Positions 18,284 through 26,604 of a DNA stretch of 64,000 nt are shown here, one piece after another. The stretch's first letter is position 1. Each line of letters opens with the position of its first letter. The translations under genes were made by a program, and so were the position numbers. The DNA comes from BRH-c54 sp965284565. Its GTDB lineage: Bacteria > Bacteroidota > Bacteroidia > Flavobacteriales_E > Vicingaceae. The DNA lies in assembly GCA_965284565.1 (NCBI GenBank), contig OZ260100.1, forward strand, positions 2,976,001 through 3,040,000, in the 5' to 3' direction. Under the pieces are notes generated by a model. That model was given only the letters and a program-made list of their open reading frames with translations, ran no database searches and had not been told where the DNA came from.

Positions 18284-19615
18284 ATGGCTCAAGTTGAATT
18301 GATTATGCCTAAAATGGGCGAAAGTGTTGCAGAAGCAACCATTACAAATTGGTTAAAAGAAGAAGGTGACACCATAGAATTGGATGAAGCAGTTGTTGAA
18401 ATTGCAACAGATAAAGTAGATTCAGAAGTTCCTTCAACCACTGAAGGTGTATTGATAAAAAAACTTTTTAATGAAGGCGATGTAGTTCAGGTTGGTCAGG
18501 CAATAGCCATTATAGGCAGTGAAGGAGAAGCTGCTGCTCCAACTCCTGCGGCAGCGCCCGAAGCAAAAACAGCTGAACCAGCAGTTGCAGCTCCGGTAGC
18601 TTCTGCACCTGTAAATTCTACATCAGAAAAAATTGGAAAAACTTCTGATTCAGGAAGATTTTACTCTCCATTAGTTAGAAGTATTGCCGAAACCGAAGGA
18701 ATTGCTCTTAATGAATTAGAACAAATTGAAGGAACAGGCAATGGAGGTAGAGTTACTAAAACCGATATTTTAAACTATATTCCTAACAAAGGACAACAAA
18801 CTGCTGCAGCTGTAAAAGCAACAAATGGTGCTGAAACACCAAAACAAACTCCTCCTACAACATCTACTCCTGCTCCTGCTAAAAAACCAGTAATGCTTAT
18901 GGAAGGTGATGAGATTGTAGAAATGGACAGGATGAGAAAAATCATTGCTCACCACATGGTTGAGTCTAAACATACTTCGCCTCATGTTACTTCTTATGTT
19001 GAAGCAGATGTTACCAATATTGTAATGTGGAGAAATAAAGTGAAGAACGAATTTGAGAAGAAAGAAAATGAAAAAATTACCTTCACTCCTATTTTTATCG
19101 AAGCCATTGTAAAAGCAATAAAAGATTTTCCTGATATTAATATTAGTGTTGATGGTGAAAACATCATTAAAAGAAAACACATTAATATTGGAATGGCAGC
19201 AGCACTTCCATCAGGAAACTTAATTGTTCCTGTTATTAAAGATGCTGATAGATATAATTTAGTTGGATTAACAAAAGCTGTGAATGATTTAGCAAACAGA
19301 GCAAGAACTAATCAACTAAAACCAGATGAAATTTCGGGCGGAACATACACATTAACTAATGTTGGTTCTTTTGGTAATGTTATGGGAACACCTATTATTA
19401 GTCAACCACAAGTAGCTATTATGGCTGTTGGAGCAATACAAAAAAAACCAGCTGTTATTGAAACTCCTAATGGAGATGCCATTGCTATAAGACACAAAAT
19501 GTTTTTATCGCATGCATACGACCATAGAGTAGTTGATGGTGCTTTAGGTGGTAGATTTGTAAGACGTGTTGCCGATTATTTAGAACAATTTGATGTGAAC
19601 AGAAGTTTATATTAA
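18284..19615 (+). CDS. 2-oxo acid dehydrogenase E2 component (dihydrolipoamide acyltransferase)
   Basis: 443 residues from ATG 18284 (MAQVELIMPKMGES, the usual lipoyl-domain start; an earlier in-frame start adds nothing). One lipoyl domain at 1-80 carries the lipoylated lysine K44 in EIATDKVDSEVPS. An Ala/Pro linker leads to the peripheral-subunit-binding domain at about 126-166 (SPLVRSIAETEGI..GGRVTKTDI). A second linker precedes the catalytic domain (213-443) with the active-site motif DHRVVDG at 413-419. This is branched-chain or 2-oxoglutarate type; the E1 and E3 genes are not adjacent, so the substrate is not decided. A TACATTTG -7-like box lies at 18246-18253. Confidence 0.93.
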   Translation: MAQVELIMPKMGESVAEATITNWLKEEGDTIELDEAVVEIATDKVDSEVPSTTEGVLIKKLFNEGDVVQVGQAIAIIGSEGEAAAPTPAAAPEAKTAEPAVAAPVASAPVNSTSEKIGKTSDSGRFYSPLVRSIAETEGIALNELEQIEGTGNGGRVTKTDILNYIPNKGQQTAAAVKATNGAETPKQTPPTTSTPAPAKKPVMLMEGDEIVEMDRMRKIIAHHMVESKHTSPHVTSYVEADVTNIVMWRNKVKNEFEKKENEKITFTPIFIEAIVKAIKDFPDINISVDGENIIKRKHINIGMAAALPSGNLIVPVIKDADRYNLVGLTKAVNDLANRARTNQLKPDEISGGTYTLTNVGSFGNVMGTPIISQPQVAIMAVGAIQKKPAVIETPNGDAIAIRHKMFLSHAYDHRVVDGALGGRFVRRVADYLEQFDVNRSLY

Positions 19616-19748
19616 TTCTGTTACTATCAATAATTTAAACGATTATATATTTTGTATGTTAAAACAAATGAAATATATTTGCACTAAGTCTAATACATAT
19701 ATTTTTACAAAATATACATACAACATTTTATCAAGATATAATATACAC

Positions 19749-22028
19749 ATGAAAAAAATAGCTTTATTATCTATCTTAATTAGTATTGCAACATTAAGCT
19801 TTGCTCAAGATAATTTCCGACAAAAATTTCTAGAAGCCAATACGCTTATGGAAGAAAGCTCTTACAATGTTGCACTTCCTATTTGGCTAAAATTAAGTAT
19901 TGAAGAGCCTGATAATTTCAACATCAATTATAAAATTGGTATTTGTTATATGAATTCGGCAAACGAAAAAGCAAAAGCATTAGACTATTTAATTAAAGCC
20001 TCACAAAATACTACATCTAATTACGATCCTTTTTCTCACTCAGAAAAAAGTGCTCCATTAGAAGCTTTATTCTACGTTGCTAGAGCTTATCATTTAAATT
20101 ATGAGTTTGATGCGGCAATAATGAACTACAATACCTTTAAAGGTAAAATCACTAAAAAACATTATTTATTCAACGAGATAGATCGTTATTTAACCCAAGC
20201 TCAATTTGCTAAAGAGTTAGTTGCTAACCCTGTTAACATAATTCTTAAAAATATAGGAGCATCTATAAATTCTGAATATGCAGATTATAGTCCTGTAATT
20301 TCAATTGATGAATCTAGTATTTATTTTACCTCAAGAAGATTAAGAGCTGATAGTTCTAACTATTATATTACCGATGATTTTGATGGTAAACATTTTGAAG
20401 ACATTTATGTTTCGCATAACTATGATGGTGTGTGGACTGACCCCGAATTACTAACCATTAATACTGATGGACATTTAGCTACAGTAAATATTTCTGCTGA
20501 TGGACAAACACTTTTTGTATATCGTGATGATGATGGTGATGGAAATATTTACACCACAACAAAAAATCAAGATGATCAATGGGGAGAATTAGTAAAATTA
20601 GGTTCTGATATTAATACAGAGTACAAAGAATCTCATGCTCATGTTACTCCTGATGGAAATGTATTGTACTTTATAAGCGATAGAAAAAAAGGTGGATTAG
20701 GCGGACAAGATATATATTTTTGTAAAAAATTACCTACAGGAGATTGGGGGCTAGCTCAAAATGCAGGAAATATATTAAACACCCCTTACGATGAAGATGG
20801 TATTTTCTTACATCCTGATGGAAAAACAATTTACTTTTCATCTAAAGGACATAGCAGTATGGGCGGTTTTGATATTTTTTATGCTGAATTAGATGAAACA
20901 GGAAATTGGGGAACTCCTAAAAATATGGGCTATCCAGTAAACTCTACAGATGATGATGTGTTCTTTGTAACTTCTACTGATGGAAAAAGAGCGTATTACT
21001 CATCTTTTAAACAAGAAGGTTTTGGGGAGAAAGACATTTATGTAATTACGCTTGTTGATGCTCAAGAAAAACCACTTACCTTATTAACAGGTTTCTTAAA
21101 AGTAGTCGGTTTTGATGAGACTCCTGAAAGTGCTATTATTATTGTTACTGATAACGAAACAGGAAATTTAATTGGAAGATATGTTCCTAGAAAAAAAGAC
21201 GGTAAATTCAGTATTATCCTAAACCCTGGAGGTGATTACCATATTGAATATGCTGCCGAAAGCTATACTATGGAAGAAGATATTTATATTCCACCAGTTT
21301 CTGCTTACAACGAAATTAACAGAGGTATTGATTTAAAAGATGTGGTTTTTGGAGACCTTGGAAATACAGATACAAAAATCGACAACAAGACAGATACTAA
21401 AACTGATACTAAGACAGACAACAAAGAAGATGTTTCTACCTTGAAAAATGAAATCAAAAACTTAAAGAAACAAATTAAAGACCTAGAAAATGAGTTAGCT
21501 AAAAAACCTGCTACAACTAACACCACAGTTGATGATAGCGAAAAGGTTAAAGATCTCCAAAATGAAGTCAATGCTTTAAAAAATCAAATTACAGAGTTGA
21601 AAAAACAAGGTAGTAATAACAACGACTTTACTCCTACTCCAACAGAAGTTAAAGATGCTATTGCTCATTACCAAGAATTTTTTAACTACAACGTTTCTAA
21701 AGTAAATACTGCTAATGCAAAATACATAGATATGATTAACAAAGCAGTAGCTCACGCAAAATCTAATGGAAAAGTAACTATTGATATTGAGTCAAGTGCT
21801 TCTAAAGTACCTACAAAAACTCATGGCTCCAATGCAAAATTGGCATACAAAAGAGCAATAGCAGCTCAAGAGATTGTTGTTAATTCATTGGTAAGCAAAG
21901 GTATTGCAAGAGAGAATATTCTTGTCAATAATGTAACTACAGGTGTACAAGGTCCTAATTATAATGGAGATTTTGCTAACAAAAAAATGTATGAGCAATA
22001 TCAATTTGTAATTATAAAAATTAAATAA
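19749..22028 (+). CDS. PorE-like TPR/PD40/OmpA outer-membrane protein, paralog 1
   Basis: 759 residues from ATG 19749, which begins signal peptide MKKIALLSILISIATLSFAQ; an upstream in-frame start gives an implausible leader. Order of parts: TPR-like helices (about 20-160); a PD40/WD40-like propeller (about 190-480) with repeats such as DGKTIYFSSKGHSSMGGFDIF; a carboxypeptidase-regulatory-like domain (about 490-570); a TDTK-rich low-complexity tract and coiled coil (about 575-650); and an OmpA-like C-terminus with LAYKRAIAAQEIVV. This is the plan of PorE, the T9SS component that links to peptidoglycan. The usual GHTD-type segment is IESSAS here, so peptidoglycan binding may be altered. Two paralogs follow. 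Confidence 0.8.
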   Translation: MKKIALLSILISIATLSFAQDNFRQKFLEANTLMEESSYNVALPIWLKLSIEEPDNFNINYKIGICYMNSANEKAKALDYLIKASQNTTSNYDPFSHSEKSAPLEALFYVARAYHLNYEFDAAIMNYNTFKGKITKKHYLFNEIDRYLTQAQFAKELVANPVNIILKNIGASINSEYADYSPVISIDESSIYFTSRRLRADSSNYYITDDFDGKHFEDIYVSHNYDGVWTDPELLTINTDGHLATVNISADGQTLFVYRDDDGDGNIYTTTKNQDDQWGELVKLGSDINTEYKESHAHVTPDGNVLYFISDRKKGGLGGQDIYFCKKLPTGDWGLAQNAGNILNTPYDEDGIFLHPDGKTIYFSSKGHSSMGGFDIFYAELDETGNWGTPKNMGYPVNSTDDDVFFVTSTDGKRAYYSSFKQEGFGEKDIYVITLVDAQEKPLTLLTGFLKVVGFDETPESAIIIVTDNETGNLIGRYVPRKKDGKFSIILNPGGDYHIEYAAESYTMEEDIYIPPVSAYNEINRGIDLKDVVFGDLGNTDTKIDNKTDTKTDTKTDNKEDVSTLKNEIKNLKKQIKDLENELAKKPATTNTTVDDSEKVKDLQNEVNALKNQITELKKQGSNNNDFTPTPTEVKDAIAHYQEFFNYNVSKVNTANAKYIDMINKAVAHAKSNGKVTIDIESSASKVPTKTHGSNAKLAYKRAIAAQEIVVNSLVSKGIARENILVNNVTTGVQGPNYNGDFANKKMYEQYQFVIIKIK

Positions 22029-22041
22029 CCATTATTTTATA

Positions 22042-24156
22042 ATGAAAAATAATAGACCTATTTCCCCTCATATCACTTTTGTTTTTACTTTATTATTTTT
22101 TATTGGTATAAATAGTTTTGCTCAATCTGAGAAAAGAATTTTAAAACAAGCTAGAAAGTACTTAGATGATGAAAAGTTTGAATTAGCTCAAGCAAAGTAT
22201 GAAAAACTACTCGCTATAAATCCAACTAACGATATCTATAATTTTGAAGCTGGAATTGCTTACTTCTTTCCTCTTCAAGATAGAACAAAGTCTATTACTT
22301 ACTTTGAAAATGCTTTAAAAAACAGTAAAAAAGATACAATTCCCGAATTGTATTACTATTTAGCAAGATCTTATCATTATAATAATGAGTATGAAAAATC
22401 CTACGAAGCTTTTCAAAATTTCAAACCTTTTATTAATGAAAAATCTACTGCCGGAAGAAACCTCATAAAAGAAACCGATTATTTTATTGAAAGAAATCAA
22501 AATGGCGAGTTTTTCTTAACCAATATTAATGAAAATGTGGCAATTACCAACCTCGGAAATGTTATTAATTCCGAATATGGTGAATACGCTCCTGTTTTTA
22601 AACCTAATGAAAATGTTTTAATATTTACTTCTAGAAGAAAAACCGATAATAATAAAATTGCTCCAGACACAAAACCCTACGAAAATATTTATGCTGCCAA
22701 ACTCAATAACGATAATTGGGAAATAATTACCGATAAAAATGAACTTTTAAAACATTTGCCTAAAAATTACAACTCTAAAAAACACAATGCTGGTATTATT
22801 TACTCTTCTGACGGAAAACGATTATACCTTTATAAAGAGGATAAAATTTGGCAGTCCAACCTTAAAGACAACAATTGGACAGAACTTAAGAAACTAGAAA
22901 AATCTATCAATTCAAGTATCTATAATATACCAAGCATTAGTATTTCTGCCGATAATAAACAATTATTTTTTGTTGCATTAAGAAGTGATGGTTTTGGAGG
23001 TAAAGACATTTATAAAGCTACCCTTAACGATCAAGGCGAATGGAGCAATGTAGTTAATTTGGGAGATAAAATAAACACTAAATATGATGAAGATTCTCCT
23101 TACCTATCTGAAGATGGAAAAAACCTTTATTTCTCCTCTCGAGGACATAAAGGTATGGGAGGTTTTGATATTTTTAAATGTGAATTAGTTAATGGAGAAT
23201 GGTCTGAACCAAAAAACTTAGGTATTCCCTATAATTCTCCTGCTGATGATATTTTCTTTATACCACAAAGTGAAACAGAAGGCTTTTTTGCTTCCTCTCG
23301 TAAACATGGTTTTGGCGAAATGGACATTTATGGCTATGCTCCTAAAAAAAACGAGCAAGAATTCATTGTTAATGGTAATTTAATCGATAATAACAATTCT
23401 CCTATTAACAAAGGTACATTATCATTAACTAATTCTGGAGAAACTATTTCCACCACCTTAGATGAAAATGGAAACTATTCGCTTACGCAACAAAATGCTG
23501 GAGAAACAAAACTGACGATAGAAAGTGAAGCTTATAAAAAACAAAGTGTATTGTTTAACATCCCTGATGGTGCGAACAAATCCAACATCATTACAAAACT
23601 TTATCAAGAAAAAACTGACACAAAAACGTATCAATATTTAACCATTAGTTCAGAAGAATTAAACCTTAATATTACTGATACTTTATTGGTTATTGATGAT
23701 GCTTTAGCTCAAAATAATGGGGACACAACTACTAACAATGAAAACAACACTAATAATACAAACGAGGATATTAATAATAAACCTGTTTTAAAATCTTATA
23801 AAGAATTATTTACCTACAAAAATACTAGCATCAACACCAATAAAAATGAATTTACAACTTTTATTAATGCAGCAAAAGAACAACTCAAAACAAATGATAA
23901 AATTTATATCAATATAGAGGCAAGTGCATCAACAGTTCCTGTTTCTACCTACTCTTCTAACAAGGGATTAGCAACCGCCCGTTTAAATGAAACAAAGGAA
24001 ATTCTATTAAATGCACTTACCACTAAAGGAGTTGATAAATCAAAAATTATATTTAATAAAACTGGCAGTTTAGTTCAAGGACCTGCTTATGCAAACGATT
24101 CTGAAAATATTTCAAAATATGAGCCTTATCAATATGTGATAATTGAATTAAAATAG
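22042..24156 (+). CDS. PorE-like TPR/PD40/OmpA outer-membrane protein, paralog 2
   Basis: 704 residues with signal peptide ending INSFAQ (about residue 28). Same order as the preceding gene: TPR-like repeats (KYLDDEKFELAQAKYEKLLAINP), a PD40 propeller (YLSEDGKNLYFSSRGHKGMGGFDIF; FFASSRKHGFGEMDIYGY), a regulatory-like beta domain (NGNLIDNNNSPINKGTLSLTNSG), an Asn/Thr-rich linker (TTTNNENNTNNTNED) and an OmpA-like C-terminus ending YQYVIIELK, close to YQFVIIKIK of paralog 1. The coiled coil of paralog 1 is missing. It starts 13 bp after paralog 1, so the two are probably co-transcribed. A T9SS or gliding-related envelope role is inferred from architecture. Confidence 0.8.
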   Translation: MKNNRPISPHITFVFTLLFFIGINSFAQSEKRILKQARKYLDDEKFELAQAKYEKLLAINPTNDIYNFEAGIAYFFPLQDRTKSITYFENALKNSKKDTIPELYYYLARSYHYNNEYEKSYEAFQNFKPFINEKSTAGRNLIKETDYFIERNQNGEFFLTNINENVAITNLGNVINSEYGEYAPVFKPNENVLIFTSRRKTDNNKIAPDTKPYENIYAAKLNNDNWEIITDKNELLKHLPKNYNSKKHNAGIIYSSDGKRLYLYKEDKIWQSNLKDNNWTELKKLEKSINSSIYNIPSISISADNKQLFFVALRSDGFGGKDIYKATLNDQGEWSNVVNLGDKINTKYDEDSPYLSEDGKNLYFSSRGHKGMGGFDIFKCELVNGEWSEPKNLGIPYNSPADDIFFIPQSETEGFFASSRKHGFGEMDIYGYAPKKNEQEFIVNGNLIDNNNSPINKGTLSLTNSGETISTTLDENGNYSLTQQNAGETKLTIESEAYKKQSVLFNIPDGANKSNIITKLYQEKTDTKTYQYLTISSEELNLNITDTLLVIDDALAQNNGDTTTNNENNTNNTNEDINNKPVLKSYKELFTYKNTSINTNKNEFTTFINAAKEQLKTNDKIYINIEASASTVPVSTYSSNKGLATARLNETKEILLNALTTKGVDKSKIIFNKTGSLVQGPAYANDSENISKYEPYQYVIIELK

Positions 24157-24197
24157 TTTTCACATTTGGTATTAAGTTTGTATCTTTCCAAAAAAAA

Positions 24198-25739
24198 TTG
24201 AACAACTTAAAGTACATATTAACCCTATTATTTACTAGCTTAGTATTCACAAGCTTTTCTCAGCGTGTTGATCCTGAAGAAGCTGCTGAACATTTTAAGT
24301 ATGGAAATTTTATTGACGCTCTAGAAGTTTATGAAAAGTTGATGGAAAAAGATCCAAAAAATCCTGAGTATCCTTTTAAAGCAGGTTTTTGTGTCTTACA
24401 TATCAATAGCGATAAATCTAAATCTGTTAAATATTTAGAATCTGCATCTGAAAGAAAATCAGATCCTGATGTAGATTTTTATTTGGCTAAAGCTTATCAC
24501 TACAACCTTAAATTAGATGAAGCCATTGAGACAATGGAGAAGTATAAAAAATCTGAAGGAGGAACATTAAAAGAACAAGCAGATAGAGAGATAGAAATGA
24601 TGAAAAATGCTAAAAAATTAGTTGTTAGCCCAATTGATGTTAGCTTTGAAAATGTTGGTGATTTAATTAATTCTGAATACCCAGATTATTACCCTTTTGT
24701 TACTCCTAATGAATCAACAATTTATTTCACTACCAGAAGAAAAGGTGTAGTTGGTGGTATGAGAGAATTTGATGGTTATTACTCCTCAGATGTATTTTAT
24801 TCTGAAGTTGAAAGTGGTGAATTTGTAAAAGCTAAAGGTGCTGGAATGATGGTTAATTCTGCTTATGATGAGCAAGTCGTAGGCCTCTCTTATAATGCCG
24901 ACCTCATTTTTGTGTATCTTGATCATATTAAAGATTACGGAGATATCTATACATCTAAAATTGTAAAAGGCAGGCCTAGAAAAATTGAAATAATGGGCGA
25001 AAGCGTAAACTCTAAAGAATTTGAAAGTGCTGCTACTATTTCTGCTGATGGAAATACACTTTTTTTTGCAAGTAAAAGAGATGGTGGATTGGGTGGTAAA
25101 GACATTTGGATGACTAGAAAATCACCTATAGGAGAATGGGCTGAACCACAAAATTTAGGTCCAAATATCAATACGCCTTATGATGAAGATTTTCCAAATT
25201 TATTTTATGATGGCTCTACCCTATATTTTTCCTCTAAAGGACATAATAGTATGGGAGGATTCGATTATTTTAAATCTACTTGGAACCCCGAAACTAATGA
25301 ATGGTCTTTAGCAGAAAACATTGGATTTCCTTTAAATACTCCTGAAGATAATGTATGTATTTCTTTTACAGAAGATAAAAGACATGCTTATATTTCTGCA
25401 TGGAGAAAAGATTCTTATGGCGATTTAGACATCTATAAAGTAAAATTTAATGAATATGATGACAGGCAAACCATCATTAAATCTAAAATTGTAAAAGAAG
25501 GAACGGAAGAAGTTATTACTGATGCTTTTGTAATTGTTACCGACAATAGAACACAAGAAGAAATAGGTAACTATACACCAAACTCCAAAAATGGAAGTTT
25601 TGTTATCACACTTATACCCGGAAGTTACAATATTATGATTGATGCTCCTGGATTTACTCCCAAAAGCGTAGATATTCTTGTTAAAGGAAAAAGTGATTTT
25701 GAACAGTTTATCAATAAAAATTTTACTGTAACTCCTTAA
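24198..25739 (+). CDS. TPR/PD40 outer-membrane-associated protein, paralog 3 lacking OmpA domain
   Basis: 513 residues from a TTG start that directly begins a signal peptide (MNNLKYILTLLFTSLVFTSFSQ). TPR-like helices (FKYGNFIDALEVYEKLMEKDP), a PD40 propeller (YDGSTLYFSSKGHNSMGGFDYF; YISAWRKDSYGDLDIYKV) and a carboxypeptidase-regulatory-like domain (IVTDNRTQEEIGNYTPNSKNGSFVITLIPG) align with paralogs 1 and 2, but the protein stops where the linker and OmpA-like part would begin. The reading frame is intact and the end is clean, so it is a shorter family member and not a broken gene. It lies 41 bp after paralog 2 and 17 bp before the exonuclease gene. Confidence 0.8.
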   Translation: MNNLKYILTLLFTSLVFTSFSQRVDPEEAAEHFKYGNFIDALEVYEKLMEKDPKNPEYPFKAGFCVLHINSDKSKSVKYLESASERKSDPDVDFYLAKAYHYNLKLDEAIETMEKYKKSEGGTLKEQADREIEMMKNAKKLVVSPIDVSFENVGDLINSEYPDYYPFVTPNESTIYFTTRRKGVVGGMREFDGYYSSDVFYSEVESGEFVKAKGAGMMVNSAYDEQVVGLSYNADLIFVYLDHIKDYGDIYTSKIVKGRPRKIEIMGESVNSKEFESAATISADGNTLFFASKRDGGLGGKDIWMTRKSPIGEWAEPQNLGPNINTPYDEDFPNLFYDGSTLYFSSKGHNSMGGFDYFKSTWNPETNEWSLAENIGFPLNTPEDNVCISFTEDKRHAYISAWRKDSYGDLDIYKVKFNEYDDRQTIIKSKIVKEGTEEVITDAFVIVTDNRTQEEIGNYTPNSKNGSFVITLIPGSYNIMIDAPGFTPKSVDILVKGKSDFEQFINKNFTVTP

Positions 25740-25756
25740 CATTTTTTCAAATTATT

Positions 25757-26527
25757 ATGTCATTGAACCTAACAAAACCTCTTGCTTTTATTGATTTAGA
25801 AACAACTGGGTTAAATATTGCATCTGATAGAATTGTAGAAATTTCTATTGTTAAAGTACAACCAAATGGAAATAGAGATATTGTAACAAGAAGAATGAAT
25901 CCTACCATTCCTATTTCAAAAGAATCTACATCAATACATGGCATTAGTGATGATGATGTAAAAAATGAACCTACCTTTAAACAAATGGCTAAAGAATTAA
26001 ATGCTTTTGTTGACGGTTGTGATTTAGCAGGTTTTAATTCTAATAAGTTTGATATACCAATGCTTGCAGAAGAATTTCTAAGAGCTGAAGTTGATTTTGA
26101 CATTACCAAAAGGAAACTTGTTGATGTCCAAAATATATTCCATAAAATGGAGCAAAGAACGTTAGCTGCTGCTTATAAATTCTATTGTAACAAAGATTTA
26201 ATTGATGCCCATAGTGCCGAAGCAGATACTATTGCCACAATGGAAATTCTTCTTGCACAAGTTGAAAAATATGACTCCTTAGAAAATAATGTAGCCTTTC
26301 TTTCTGAATTCTCTAAAATCAATAATAATGCAGATTTATTAGGAAGAATAATTTATGATAAAAACAATATTGAAGTATTCAATTTTGGTAAGCACAAAGG
26401 AAAATCTGTTTTAGAAGTATTAGAAAAAGAACCTGGATACTACCACTGGATGATGAATGGAGATTTTCCACTCTATACTAAAAAAGTACTCACACAAATT
26501 AGACTTAAAGCACTTAATGAAAAATAA
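25757..26527 (+). CDS. DnaQ-like 3'-5' exonuclease with C-terminal DUF3820-type domain
   Basis: 256 residues. The exonuclease domain (about 8-170) has the DEDDh residues: D13 and E15 in AFIDLETTGLN, D99 in NSNKFDIPML, and H152/D157 in DAHSAEADTIAT. The C-terminal part (about 205-245; FNFGKHKGKSVLEVLEKEPGYYHWMM) matches the small DUF3820 domain, which in other proteins is linked to nucleic acid metabolism. The fused form is frequent in Bacteroidota and annotated as a DNA polymerase III epsilon-like exonuclease. Whether it proofreads for the replicase or acts in repair cannot be decided. It starts 17 bp after the PD40 gene. Confidence 0.88.
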   Translation: MSLNLTKPLAFIDLETTGLNIASDRIVEISIVKVQPNGNRDIVTRRMNPTIPISKESTSIHGISDDDVKNEPTFKQMAKELNAFVDGCDLAGFNSNKFDIPMLAEEFLRAEVDFDITKRKLVDVQNIFHKMEQRTLAAAYKFYCNKDLIDAHSAEADTIATMEILLAQVEKYDSLENNVAFLSEFSKINNNADLLGRIIYDKNNIEVFNFGKHKGKSVLEVLEKEPGYYHWMMNGDFPLYTKKVLTQIRLKALNEK

Positions 26528-26604
26528 ACTCACTAAGGTTTAGTTCATGTTCAACTACTGAAAAATAATCTTAATTTTACGAATCAGTAAAAAATAATAA
26601 TCTT

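Noticed and set aside
18770..19182. Open minus-strand frames of 62 and 136 codons
   Set aside because: They lie wholly inside the E2 catalytic domain, have low-complexity Cys/Ser/Phe-rich translations and no start context.
21360..21430. Short tandem repeat (TDTK codons)
   Set aside because: It is an in-frame low-complexity linker of the PD40/OmpA protein; too short and irregular to be a separate repeat or CRISPR.
24198..25739. Paralog 3 as a truncated pseudogene
   Set aside because: It has its own signal peptide, an intact frame and all upstream domains; loss of the OmpA part occurs at a domain boundary.
25425..26109. Open minus-strand frames opposite paralog 3 and the exonuclease
   Set aside because: Antisense to strongly supported genes, translations look like random reverse-frame sequence.
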